DNA of 64,000 nucleotides from Dermacentor variabilis. Taxonomy: Eukaryota > Arthropoda > Arachnida > Ixodida > Ixodidae. Below are positions 23,201 through 36,411 of the stretch, piece after piece. The stretch lies in NCBI RefSeq assembly GCF_050947875.1, contig NW_027460394.1, positions 24,293 to 88,292 on the forward strand. Direction: 5' to 3'. Both the position numbers and the translations under genes were made by a program. The notes under the pieces were generated by a model, which was given only the letters and a program-made list of their open reading frames with translations, was not told the DNA's origin and ran no database searches. Positions within the stretch are counted from its first letter, which is position 1, and each line of letters begins with the position of its first letter.

Positions 23201-26200
23201 GCATGCATTTCACGTTGTTTGGTAGAAATCCACGCGCGCGTTCTGCCAAAAGCACCATTTGCATGCCTATCGTGTGGTTTTGCAGAAAACTGCGTCCGCG
23301 TCTACCAAAAGATGCATGCGCATGCTTAAAACGCGCTTTGGCACAAATCCATGTGCGGGTGCTAAAAAGAGCAGCATCGGCATGCTTTTCACGTCGTTTG
23401 GTAGAAATCCACACGCGCGTTCTGCCAAAACGCCATTTGGATGCCTATTGTGTGGTTTTGCAGAAAACTGCGTCCGCGTCTACCAAAAGATGCATGCGCA
23501 TGCTAAAAACGCGTTTTGGCACAAATCCATGTGCGGATGTTAAAAAGAGCAGCATCGGCATGCTTTTCACGTCGTTTGGTAGAAATCCACGCGCGCGTTC
23601 TGCCAAAAGCACCATTTGCATGCATATCGTGTGGTTTTGCAGAAAACTGCGTCCGCGTCTACCAAAAGATGCATGCGCATGCTTAAAACGCGTTTTGGCA
23701 CAAATCCATGTGCGGGTGCTAAAAAGAGCAGCATCGGCATGCTTTTCACGTCGTTTGGTAGAAATCCACACGCGCGTTCTGCCAAAAGCACCATTTGCAT
23801 GCCTATTGTGTGGTTTTGCAGAAAACTGCGTCCGCGTCTACCAAAAGATGCATGCGCATGCTTAAAACGCGCTTTGGCACAAATCCATGTGCGGATGTTA
23901 AAAAGAGCAGCATCGGCATGCTTTTCACGTCGTTTGGTAGAAATCCACGCGTGCGTTCTGCCAAAAGCACCATTTGCATGCATATCGTGTGGTTTTGCAG
24001 AAAACTGCGTCCGCGTCTACCAAAAGATGCATGCGCATGCTTAAAACGCGCTTTGGCACAAATCCATGTGCGGATGTTAAAAAGAGTAGCATCGGCATGC
24101 ATTTCACGTTGTTTGGTAGAAATCCACGCGCGCGTTCTGCCAAAAGCACCATTTGCATGCCTATCGTGTGGTTTTGCAGAAAACTGCGTCCGCGTCTACC
24201 AAAAGATGCATGCGCATGCTTAAAACGCGCTTTGGCACAAATCCATGTGCGGGTGCTAAAAAGAGCAGCATCGGCATGCTTTTCACGTCGTTTGGTAGAA
24301 ATCCACGCGCGCGTTCTGCCAAAAGCACCATTTGCATGCCTATCGTGTGGTTTTGCAGAAAACTGCGTCCGCGTCTACCAAAAGATGCATGCGCATGCTT
24401 AAAACGCGCTTTGGCACAAATCCATGTGCGGATGCTAAAAAGAGCAGCATCGGCATGCTTTTCACGTCGTTTGGTAGAAATCCACGCGCGCGTTCTGCCA
24501 AAAGCACGATTTGCATGCATATCGTGTGGTTTTTCAGAAAACTGCGTCCGCGTCTACCAAAAGATGCATGCGCATGCTAAAAACGCGTTTTGGCACAAAT
24601 CCATGTGCGGATGTTAAAAAGAGCAGCATCGGCATGCTTTTCACGTCGTTTGGTAGAAATCCACGCGCGCGTTCTGCCAAAAGCACCATTTGCATGCATA
24701 TCGTGTGGTTTTGCAGAAAACTGCGTCCGCGTCTACCAAAAGATGCATGCGCATGCTAAAAACGCGTTTTGGCACAAATCCATGTGCGGATGTTAAAAAG
24801 AGCAGCATCGGCATGCTTTTCACGTCGTTTGGTAGAAATCCACGCGCGCGTTCTGCCAAAAGCACCATTTGCATGCATATCGTGTGGTTTTGCAGAAAAC
24901 TGCGTCCGCGTCTACCAAAAGATGCATGCGCATGCTTAAAACGCGTTTTGGCACAAATCCATGTGCGGGTGCTAAAAAGAGCAGCATCGGCATGCTTTAC
25001 ACGTCGTTTGGTAGAAATCCACACGCGCGTTCTGCCAAAAGCACCATTTGCATGCCTATTGTGTGGTTTTGCAGAAAACTGCGTCCGCGTCTACCAAAAG
25101 ATGCATGCGCATGCTTAAAACGCGCTTTGGCACAAATCCATGTGCGGATGTTAAAAAGAGCAGCATCGGCATGCTTTTCACGTCGTTTGGTAGAAATCCA
25201 CGCGCGCGTTCTGCCAAAAGCACCATTTGCATGCATATCCTGTGGTTTTGCAGAAAACTGCGTCCGCGTCTACCAAAAGATGCATGCGCATGCTTAAAAC
25301 GCGCTTTGGCACAAATCCATGTGCGGATGTTAAAAAGAGTAGCATCGGCATGCTTTTCACGTTGTTTGGTAGAAATCCACGCGCGCGTTCTGCCAAAAGC
25401 ACCATTTGCATGCCTATCGTGTGGTTTTGCAGAAAACTGCGTCCGCGTCTACCAAAAGATGCATGCGCATGCTTAAAACGCGCTTTGGCACAAATCCATG
25501 TGCGGGTGCTAAAAAGAGCAGCATCGGCATGCTTTTCACGTCGTTTGGTAGAAATCCACGCGCGCGTTCTGCCAAAAGCACCATTTGCATGCCTATCGTG
25601 TGGTTTTGCAGAAAACTGCGTCCGCGTCTACCAAAAGATGCATGCGCATGCTTAAAACGCGCTTTGGCACAAATCCATGTGCGGATGTTAAAAAGAGTAG
25701 CATCGGCATGCTTTTCACGTTGTTTGGTAGAAATCCACGCGCGCGTTCTGCCAAAAGTACCATTTGCATGCCTATCGTGTGGTTTTGCAGAAAACTGCGT
25801 CCGCGTCTACCAAAAGATGCACGCGCATGCTTAAAACGCGTTTTGGCACAAATCCATGTGCGGGTGCTAAAAAGAGCAGCATCGGCATGCTTTTCACGTC
25901 GTTTGGTAGAAATCCACGCGCGCGTTCTGCCAAAAGCACGATTTGCATGCATATCGTGTGGTTTTGCAGAAAACTGCGTCCGCGTCTACCAAAAGATGCA
26001 TGCGCATGCTAAAAACGCGTTTTGGCACAAATCCATGTGCGGATGTTAAAAAGAGCAGCATCGGCATGCTTTTCACGTCGTTTGGTAGAAATCCACGCGC
26101 GCGTTCTGCCAAAAGCACCATTTGCATGCATATCGTGTGGTTTTGCAGAAAACTGCGTCCGCGTCTACCAAAAGATGCATGCGCATGCTTAAAACGCGTT

Positions 26201-28640
26201 TTGGCACAAATCCATGTGCGGGTGCTAAAAAGAGCAGCATCGGCATGCTTTTCACGTCGTTTGGTAGAAATCCACGCGCGCGTTCTGCCAAAAGCACCAT
26301 TTGCATGCCTATGGTGTGGTTTTGCAGAAAACTGCGTCCGCGTCTACCAAAAGATGCATGCGCATGCTAAAAACGCGTTTTGGCACAAATCCATGTGCGG
26401 GTGCTAAAAAGAGCAGCATCGGCATGCTTTTCACGTCGTTTGGTAGAAATCCACGCGCGCGTTCTGCCAAAAGCACCATTTGCATGCCTATCGTGTGGTT
26501 TTGCAGAAAACTGCGTCCGCGTCTACCAAAAGATGCATGCGCATGCTTAAAACGCGTTTTGGCACAAATCCATGTGCGGGTGCTAAAAAGAGCAGCATCG
26601 GCATGCTTTTCACGTCGTTTGGTAGAAATCCACGCGCGCGTTCTGCCAAAAGCACGATTTGCATGCATATCGTGTGGTTTTGCAGAAAACTGCGTCCGCG
26701 TCGACCAAAAGATGCATGCGCATGCTAAAAACGCGTTTTGGCACAAATCCATGTGCGGATGTTAAAAAGAGCAGCATCGGCATGCTTTTCACGTCGTTTG
26801 GTAGAAATCCACGCGCGCGTTCTGCCAAAAGCAGCATTTGCATGCATATCGTGTGGTTTTGCAGAAAACTGCGTCCGCGTCTACCAAAAGATGCATGCGC
26901 ATGCTTAAAACGCGTTTTGGCACAAATCCATGTGCGGGTGCTAAAAAGAGCAGCATCGGCATGCTTTTCACGTCGTTTGGTAGAAATCCACACGCGCGTT
27001 CTGCCAAAAGCACCATTTGGATGCCTATTGTGTGGTTTTGCAGAAAACTGCGTCCGCGTCTACCAAAAGATGCATGCGCATGCTTAAAACGCGCTTTGGC
27101 ACAAATCCATGTGCGGATGTTAAAAAGAGCAGCATCGGCATGCTTTTCACGTCGTTTGGTAGAAATCCACGCGCGCGTTCTGCCAAAAGCACCATTTGCA
27201 TGCATATCGTGTGGTTTTGCAGAAAACTGCGTCCGCGTCTACCAAAAGATGCATGCGCATGCTTAAAACGCGCTTTGGCACAAATCCATGTGCGGATGTT
27301 AAAAGGAGCAGCATCGGTATGCTTTTCACGTTGTTTGGTAGAAATCCACGCGCGCGTTCTGCCAAAAGCACCATTTGCATGCCTATCGTGTGGTTTTGCA
27401 GAAAACTGCGTCCGCGTCTACCAAAAGATGCATGCGCATGCTAAAAACGCGTTTTGGCACAAATCCATGTGCGGGTGCTAAAAAGAGCAGCATCGGCATG
27501 CTTTTCACGTTGTTTGGTAGAAATCCACGCGCGCGTTCTGCCAAAAGCACCATTTGCTGCCTATCGTGTGGTTTTGCAGGAAACTGCGTCCGCGTCTACC
27601 AAAAGATGCATGCGCATGCTTAAAACGCGCTTTGGCACAAATCCATGTGCGGATGCTAAAAAGAGCAGCATCGGCATGCTTTTCACGTCGTTTGGTAGAA
27701 ATCCACGCGCGCGTTCTGCCAAAAGCACGATTTGCATGCATATCGTGTGGTTTTGCAGAAAACTGCGTCCGCGTCTACCAAAAGATGCATGCGCATGCTA
27801 AAAACGCGTTTTGGCACAAATCCATGTGCGGATGTTAAAAAGAGCAGCATCGGCATGCTTTTCACGTCGTTTGGTAGAAATCCACGCGCGCGTTCTGCCA
27901 AAAGCACCATTTGCATGCAAATCATGTGGTTTTGCAGAAAACTGCGTCCGCGTCTACCAAAAGATGCATGCGCATGCTTAAAACGCGTTTTGGCACAAAT
28001 CCATGTGCGGGTGCTAAAAAGAGCAGCATCGGCATGCTTTTCAGGTCGCTTGGTAGAAATCCACACGCGCGTTCTGCCAAAAGCACCATTTGCATGCCTA
28101 TTGTGTGGTTTTGCAGAAAACTGCGTCCGCGTCTACCAAAAGATGCATGCGCATGCTTAAAACGCGCTTTGGCACAAATCCATGTGCGGATGTTAAAAAG
28201 AGCAGCATCGGCATGCTTTTCACGTCGTTTGGTAGAAATCCACGCGCGCGTTCTGCCAAAAGCACCATTTGCATGCATATCGTGTGGTTTTGCAGAAAAC
28301 TGCGTCCGCGTCTACCAAAAGATGCATGCGCATGCTTAAAACGCGCTTTGGCACAAATCCATGTGCGGATGTTAAAAAGAGTAGCATCGGCATGCTTTTC
28401 ACGTTGTTTGGTAGAAATCCACGCGCGCGTTCTGCCAAAAGCACCATTTGCATGCCTATCGTGTGGTTTTGCAGAAAACTGCGTCCGCGTCTACCAAAAG
28501 ATGCATGCGCATGCTTAAAACGCGCTTTGGCACAAATCCATGTGCGGGTGCTAAAAAGAGCAGCATCGGCATGCTTTTCACGTCGTTTGGTAGAAATCCA
28601 CGCGCGCGTTCTGCCAAAAGCACCATTTGCATGCCTATCG
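20220..28640 (+). repeat. H-like domain with monomer gains and losses
   Basis: Most monomers can be typed as h1-h6 or h1*-h6*, but units are often incomplete or extended. h4 and h5 repeat at 21837-22373; a 5-monomer duplication (offset 894 bp) links 22910-23430 with 23804-24325 through shared 'gcatgcatttcacg' (about 23210 and 24104); 21658-22700 recurs at 25057-26120 (offset 3,399 bp) with shared 'aaaagtaccatt'. A complete H* unit occupies 26668-27740. No gene is present. Confidence 0.75.
26668..27740 (+). repeat. 6-monomer unit H*
   Basis: Complete h1* to h6* series with the 'ttgctgcc' deletion at about 27557. The block from about 25952 to 27900 recurs at 29173-31120 with an offset of 3,221 bp (18 monomers less the one deleted base), so three higher-order units moved as one. 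Confidence 0.85.
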
Positions 28641-29888
28641 TGTGGTTTTGCAGAAAACTGCGTCCGCGTCTACCAAAAGATGCATGCGCATGCTTAAAAC
28701 GCGCTTTGGCACAAATCCATGTGCGGATGCTAAAAAGAGCAGCATCGGCATGCTTTTCACGTCGTTTGGTAGAAATCCACGCGCGCGTTCTGCCAAAAGC
28801 ACCATTTGCATGCCTATCGTGTGGTTTTGCAGAAAACTGCGTCCGCGTCTACCAAAAGATGCATGCGCAGGCTGAAAACGCGCTTTGGCACAAATCCATG
28901 TGCGGATGCTAAAAAGAGCAGCATCGGCATGCTTTTCACGTCGTTTGGTAGAAATCCACGCGCGCGTTCTGCCAAAAGCACGATTTGCATGCATATCGTG
29001 TGGTTTTGCAGAAAACTGCGTCCGCGTCTACCAAAAGATGCATGCGCATGCTAAAAACGCGTTTTGGCACAAATCCATGTGCGGATGTTAAAAAGAGCAG
29101 CATCGGCATGCTTTTCACGTCGTTTGGTAGAAATCCACGCGCGCGTTCTGCCAAAAGCACGATTTGCATGCATATCGTGTGGTTTTGCAGAAAACTGCGT
29201 CCGCGTCTACCAAAAGATGCATGCGCATGCTAAAAACGCGTTTTGGCACAAATCCATGTGCGGATGTTAAAAAGAGCAGCATCGGCATGCTTTTCACGTC
29301 GTTTGGTAGAAATCCACGCGCGCGTTCTGCCAAAAGCACCATTTGCATGCATATCGTGTGGTTTTGCAGAAAACTGCGTCCGCGTCTACCAAAAGATGCA
29401 TGCGCATGCTTAAAACGCGTTTTGGCACAAATCCATGTGCGGGTGCTAAAAAGAGCAGCATCGGCATGCTTTTCACGTCGTTTGGTAGAAATCCACGCGC
29501 GCGTTCTGCCAAAAGCACCATTTGCATGCCTATCGTGTGGTTTTGCAGAAAACTGCGTCCGCGTCTACCAAAAGATGCATGCGCATGCTAAAAACGCGTT
29601 TTGGCATAAATCCATGTGCGGGTGCTAAAAAGAGCAGCATCGGCATGCTTTTCACGTCGTTTGGTAGAAATCCACGCGCGCGTTCTGCCAAAAGCACCAT
29701 TTGCATGCCTATCGTGTGGTTTTGCAGAAAACTGCGTCCGCGTCTACCAAAAGATGCATGCGCATGCTTAAAACGCGTTTTGGCACAAATCCATGTGCGG
29801 GTGCTAAAAAGAGCAGCATCGGCATGCTTTTCACGTCGTTTGGTAGAAATACACGCGCGCGTTCTGCCAAAAGCACGATTTGCATGCA

Positions 29889-30961
29889 TATCGTGTGGTT
29901 TTGCAGAAAACTGCGTCCGCGTCTACCAAAAGATGCATGCGCATGCTAAAAACGCGTTTTGGCACAAATCCATGTGCGGATGTTAAAAAGAGCAGCATCG
30001 GCATGCTTTTCACGTCGTTTGGTAGAAATCCACGCGCGCGTTCTGCCAAAAGCAGCATTTGCATGCATATCGTGTGGTTTTGCAGAAAACTGCGTCCGCG
30101 TCTACCAAAAGATGCATGCGCATGCTTAAAACGCGTTTTGGCACAAATCCATGTGCGGGTGCTAAAAAGAGCAGCATCGGCATGCTTTTCACGTCGTTTG
30201 GTAGAAATCCACACGCGCGTTCTGCCAAAAGCACCATTTGGATGCCTATTGTGTGGTTTTGCAGAAAACTGCGTCCGCGTCTACCAAAAGATGCATGCGC
30301 ATGCTTAAAACGCGCTTTGGCACAAATCCATGTGCGGATGTTAAAAAGAGCAGCATCGGCATGCTTTTCACGTCGTTTGGTAGAAATCCACGCGCGCGTT
30401 CTGCCAAAAGCACCATTTGCATGCATATCGTGTGGTTTTGCAGAAAACTGCGTCCGCGTCTACCAAAAGATGCATGCGCATGCTTAAAACGCGCTTTGGC
30501 ACAAATCCATGTGCGGATGTTAAAAGGAGCAGCATCGGTATGCTTTTCACGTTGTTTGGTAGAAATCCACGCGCGCGTTCTGCCAAAAGCACCATTTGCA
30601 TGCCTATCGTGTGGTTTTGCAGAAAACTGCGTCCGCGTCTACCAAAAGATGCATGCGCATGCTAAAAACGCGTTTTGGCACAAATCCATGTGCGGGTGCT
30701 AAAAAGAGCAGCATCGGCATGCTTTTCACGTTGTTTGGTAGAAATCCACGCGCGCGTTCTGCCAAAAGCACCATTTGCTGCCTATCGTGTGGTTTTGCAG
30801 GAAACTGCGTCCGCGTCTACCAAAAGATGCATGCGCATGCTTAAAACGCGCTTTGGCACAAATCCATGTGCGGATGCTAAAAAGAGCAGCATCGGCATGC
30901 TTTTCACGTCGTTTGGTAGAAATCCACGCGCGCGTTCTGCCAAAAGCACGATTTGCATGCA
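29889..30961 (+). repeat. 6-monomer unit H*
   Basis: Complete series with marker deletion at about 30778. It is followed immediately by a complete H unit (30962-32035), giving another 2,148-bp composite. Confidence 0.85.
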
Positions 30962-32035
30962 TATCGTGTGGTTTTGCAGAAAACTGCGTCCGCGTCTACC
31001 AAAAGATGCATGCGCATGCTAAAAACGCGTTTTGGCACAAATCCATGTGCGGATGTTAAAAAGAGCAGCATCGGCATGCTTTTCACGTCGTTTGGTAGAA
31101 ATCCACGCGCGCGTTCTGCCAAAAGCACCATTTGCATGCATATCGTGTGGTTTTGCAGTAAACTGCGTCCGCGTCTACCAAAAGATGCATGCGCATGCTT
31201 AAAACGCGTTTTGGCACAAATCCATGTGCGGGTGCTAAAAAGAGCAGCATCGGCATGCTTTTCACGTCGTTTGGTAGAAATCCACACGCGCGTTCTGCCA
31301 AAAGCACCATTTGCATGCCTATTGTGTGGTTTTGCAGAAAACTGCGTCCGCGTCTACCAAAAGATGCATGCGCATGCTTAAAACGCGCTTTGGCACAAAT
31401 CCATGTGCGGATGTTAAAAAGAGCAGCATCGGCATGCTTTTCACGTCGTTTGGTAGAAATCCACGCGCGCGTTCTGCCAAAAGCACCATTTGCATGCATA
31501 TCGTGTGGTTTTGCAGAAAACTGCGTCCGCGTCTACCAAAAGATGCATGCGCATGCTTAAAACGCGCTTTGGCACAAATCCATGTGCGGATGTTAAAAAG
31601 AGCAGCATCGGCATGCTTTTCACGTTTTTTGGTAGAAATCCACGCGCGCGTTCTGCCAAAAGCACCATTTGCATGCCTATCGTGTGGTTTTGCAGAAAAC
31701 TGCGTCCGCGTCTACCAAAAGATGCATGCGCATGCTTAAAACGCGCTTTGGCACAAATCCATGTGCGGGTGCTAAAAAGAGCAGCATCGGCATGCTTTTC
31801 ACGTCGTTTGGTAGAAATCCACGCGCGCGTTCTGCCAAAAGCACCATTTGCATGCCTATCGTGTGGTTTTGCAGAAAACTGCGTCCGCGTCTACCAAAAG
31901 ATGCATGCGCATGCTTAAAACGCGTTTTGGCACAAATCCATGTGCGGGTGCTAAAAAGAGCAGCATCGGCATGCTTTTCACGTCGTTTGGTAGAAATCCA
32001 CGCGCGCGTTCTGCCAAAAGCACGATTTGCATGCA
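30962..32035 (+). repeat. 6-monomer unit H
   Basis: h1 to h6 in order. h4 here has gagcagc and 'cacgttttttgg' rather than gagtagc with acgttg. The same 'gttttttgg' variant is seen near 6213, linking the two places. Confidence 0.8.
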
Positions 32036-32572
32036 TATCGTGTGGTTTTGCAGAAAACTGCGTCCGCGTCTACCAAAAGATGCATGCGCATGCTAAAAAC
32101 GCGTTTTGGCACAAATCCATGTGCGGATGTTAAAAAGAGCAGCATCGGCATGCTTTTCACGTCGTTTGGTAGAAATCCACGCGCGCGTTCTGCCAAAAGC
32201 ACCATTTGCATGCATATCGTGTGGTTTTGCAGAAAACTGCGTCCGCGTCTACCAAAAGATGCATGCGCATGCTTAAAACGCGTTTTGGCACAAATCCATG
32301 TGCGGGTGCTAAAAAGAGCAGCATCGGCATGCTTTTCACGTCGTTTGGTAGAAATCCACACGCGCGTTCTGCCAAAAGCACCATTTGCATGCCTATTGTG
32401 TGGTTTTGCAGAAAACTGCGTCCGCGTCTACCAAAAGATGCATGCGCATGCTTAAAACGCGCTTTGGCACAAATCCATGTGCGGGTGCTAAAAAGAGCAG
32501 CATCGGCATGCTTTTCACGTCGTTTGGTAGAAATCCACGCCCGCGTTCTGCCAAAAGCACGATTTGCATGCA

Positions 32573-33645
32573 TATCGTGTGGTTTTGCAGAAAACTGCGT
32601 CCGCGTCTACCAAAAGATGCATGCGCATGCTAAAAACGCGTTTTGGCACAAATCCATGTGCGGATGTTAAAAAGAGCAGCATCGGCATGCTTTTCACGTC
32701 GTTTGGTAGAAATCCACGCGCGCGTTCTGCCAAAAGCAGCATTTGCATGCATATCGTGTGGTTTTGCAGAAAACTGCGTCCGCGTCTACCAAAAGATGCA
32801 TGCGCATGCTTAAAACGCGTTTTGGCACAAATCCATGTGCGGGTGCTAAAAAGAGCAGCATCGGCATGCTTTTCACGTCGTTTGGTAGAAATCCACACGC
32901 GCGTTCTGCCAAAAGCACCATTTGGATGCCTATTGTGTGGTTTTGCAGAAAACTGCGTCCGCGTCTACCAAAAGATGCATGCGCATGCTTAAAACGCGCT
33001 TTGGCACAAATCCATGTGCGGATGTTAAAAAGAGCAGCATCGGCATGCTTTTCACGTCGTTTGGTAGAAATCCACGCGCACGTTCTGCCAAAAGCACCAT
33101 TTGCATGCATATCGTGTGGTTTTGCAGAAAATTGCGTCCGCGTCTACCAAAAGATGCATGCGCATGCTTAAAACGCGCTTTGGCACAAATCCATGTGCGG
33201 ATGTTAAAAGGAGCAGCATCGGTATGCTTTTCACGTTGTTTGGTAGAAATCCACGCGCGCGTTCTGCCAAAAGCACCATTTGCATGCCTATCGTGTGGTT
33301 TTGCAGAAAACTGCGTCCGCGTCTACCAAAAGATGCATGCGCATGCTAAAAACGCGTTTTGGCACAAACCCATGTGCGGGTGCTAAAAAGAGCAGCATCG
33401 GCATGCTTTTCACGTTGTTTGGTAGAAATCCACGCGCGCGTTCTGCCAAAAGCACCATTTGCTGCCTATCGTGTGGTTTTGCAGGAAACTGCGTCCGCGT
33501 CTACCAAAAGATGCATGCGCATGCTTAAAACGCGCTTTGGCACAAATCCATGTGCGGATGCTAAAAAGAGCAGCATCGGCATGCTTTTCACGTCGTTTGG
33601 TAGAAATCCACGCGCGCGTTCTGCCAAAAGCACGATTTGCATGCA
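32573..33645 (+). repeat. 6-monomer unit H*, left end of an 18,430-bp-offset copy
   Basis: Complete H* with the marker deletion at about 33462. It starts the copy of 14143-16400; to its left the two places differ (at 13964 and 32394 the monomers are of different type), which fixes the duplication boundary to about one monomer. Confidence 0.85.
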
Positions 33646-34719
33646 TATCGTGTGGTTTTGCAGAAAACTGCGTCCGCGTCTAGCAAAAGATGCATGCGCA
33701 TGCTAAAAACGCGTTTTGGCACAAATCCATGTGCGGATGTTAAAAAGAGCAGCATCGGCATGCTTTTCACGTCGTTTGGTAGAAATCCACGCGCGCGTTC
33801 TGCCAAAAGCACCATTTGCATGCATATCGTGTGGTTTTGCAGAAAACTGCGTCCGCGTCTACCAAAAGATGCATGCGCATGCTTAAAACGCGTTTTGGCA
33901 CAAATCCATGTGCGGGTGCTAAAAAGAGCAGCATCGGCATGCTTTTCACGTCGTTTTGTAGAAATCCACAGGCGCGTTCTGCCAAAAGCACCATTTGCAT
34001 GCCTATTGTGTGGTTCTGCAGAAAACTGCGTCCGCGTCTACCAAAAGATGCATGCGCATGCTTAAAACGCGCTTTGGCACAAATCCATGTGCGGATGTTA
34101 AAAAGAGCAGCATCGGCATGCTTTTCACGTCGTTTAGTAGAAATCCACGCGCGCGTTCTGCCAAAAGCACCATTTGCATGCATATCGTGTGGTTTTGCAG
34201 AAAACTGCGTCCGCATCTACCAAAAGATGCATGCGCATGCTTAAAACGCGCTTTGGCACAAATCCATGTGCGGATGTTAAAAAGAGTAGCATCGGCATGC
34301 TTTTCACGTTGTTTGGTAGAAATCCACGCGCGCGTTCTGCCAAAAGCACCATTTGCATGCCTATCGTGTGGTTTTGCAGAAAACTGCGTCCGCGTCTACC
34401 AAAAGATGCATGCGCATGCTTAAAACGCGCTTTGGCACAAATCCATGTGCGGGTGCTAAAAAGAGCACCATCGGCATGCTTTTCACGTCGTTTGGTAGAA
34501 ATCCACGCGCGCGTTCTGCCAAAAGCACCATTTGCATGCCTATCGTGTGGTTTTGCAGAAAACTGCGTCCGCGTCTACCAAAAGATGCATGCGCATGCTT
34601 AAAACGCGCTTTGGCACAAATCCATGTGCGGATGCTAAAAAGAGCAGCATCGGCATGCTTTTCACGTCGTTTGGTAGAAATCCACGCGCGCGTTCTGCCA
34701 AAAGCACGATTTGCATGCA
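33646..34719 (+). repeat. 6-monomer unit H
   Basis: Ordered h1 to h6 carrying the private variants listed for 15216-16289. Extra changes in this copy only are 'cgttttgtag' (about 33955), 'ccacaggcgcg' (about 33968) and 'cgtttagtag' (about 34134). Confidence 0.85.
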
Positions 34720-35793
34720 TATCGTGTGGTTTTGCAGAAAACTGCGTCCGCGTCTACCAAAAGATGCATGCGCATGCTAAAAACGCGTTTTGGCACAAAT
34801 CTATGTGCGGATGTTTAAAAGAGCAGCATCGGCATGCTTTTCACGTCGTTTGGTAGAAATTCACGCGCGCGTTCTGCCAAAAGCACCATTTGCATGCATA
34901 TCGTGTGGTTTTGCAGAAAACTGCGTCCGCGTCTACCAAAAGATGCATGCGCATGCTTAAAACGCGTTTTGGCACAAATCCATGTGCGGGTGCTAAAAAG
35001 AGCGGCATCGGCATGCTTTTCACGTCGTTTGGTAGAAATCCACACGCGCGTTCTGCCAAAAGCACCATTTGCATGCCTATTGTGTGGTTTTGCAGAAAAC
35101 TGCGTCCGCGTCTACCAAAAGATGCATGCGCATGCTTAAAACGCGCTTTGGCACAAATCCATGTGCGGATGTTAAAAAGAGCAGCATCGGCATGCTTTTC
35201 ACGTCGTTTGGTAGAAATCCACGCGCGCGTTCTGCCAAAAGCACCATTTGCATGCATATCGTGTGGTTTTGCAGAAAACTGCGTCCGCGTCTACCAAAAG
35301 ATGCATGCGCATGCTTAAAACGCGCTTTGGCACAAATCCATGTGCGGATGTTAAAAAGAGTAGCATCGGCATGCTTTTCACGTTGTTTGGTAGAAATCCA
35401 CGCGCGCGTTCTGCCAAAAGCACCATTTGCATGCCTATCGTGTGGTTTTGCAGAAAACTGCGTCCGCGTCTACCAAAAGATGCATGCGCATGCTTAAAAC
35501 GCGCTTTGGCACAAATCCATGTGCGGGTGCTAAAAAGAGCAGCATCGGCATGCTTTTCACGTCGTTTGGTAGAAATCCACGCGCGCGTTCTGCCAAAAGC
35601 ACCATTTGCATGCCTATCGTGTGGTTTTGCAGAAAACTGCGTCCGCGTCTACCAAAAGATGCATGCGCATGCTTAAAACGCGTTTTGGCACAAATCCATG
35701 TGCGGGTGCTAAAAAGAGCAGCATCGGCATGCTTTTCACGTCGTTTGGTAGAAATCCACGCGCGCGTTCTGCCAAAAGCACGATTTGCATGCA
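34720..35793 (+). repeat. 6-monomer unit H
   Basis: Third ordered six in a row after 32573. Private variants 'tctatgtgcgg' (about 34800), 'gatgtttaaaag', 'gaaattcacg' (about 34860) and 'gagcggcatc' (about 35003) recur at 40528-40731 with an offset of 5,728 bp (32 monomers). Confidence 0.85.
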
Positions 35794-36411
35794 TATCGTG
35801 TGGTTTTGCAGAAAACTGCGTCCGCGTCTACCAAAAGATGCATGCGCATGCTAAAAACGCGTTTTGGCACAAATCCATGTGCGGATGTTAAAAAGAGCAG
35901 CATCGGCATGCTTTTCACGTCGTTTGGTAGAAATCCACGCGCGCGTTCTGCCAAAAGCACCATTTGCATGCATATCGTGTGGTTTTGCAGAAAACTGCGT
36001 CCGCGTCTACCAAAAGATGCATGCGCATGCTTAAAACGCGTTTTGGCACAAATCCATGTGCGGGTGCTAAAAAGAGCAGCATCGGCATGCTTTTCACGTC
36101 GTTTGGTAGAAATCCACACGCGCGTTCTGCCAAAAGCACCATTTGCATGCATATCGTGTGGTTTTGCAGAAAACTGCGTCCGCGTCTACCAAAAGATGCA
36201 TGCGCATGCTTAAAACGCGCTTTGGCACAAATCCATGTGCGGATGTTAAAAAGAGTAGCATCGGCATGCTTTTCACGTTGTTTGGTAGAAATCCACGCGC
36301 GCGTTCTGCCAAAAGCACCATTTGCATGCCTATCGTGTGGTTTTGCAGAAAACTGCGTCCGCGTCTACCAAAAGATGCATGCGCATGCTTAAAACGCGCT
36401 TTGGCACAAAT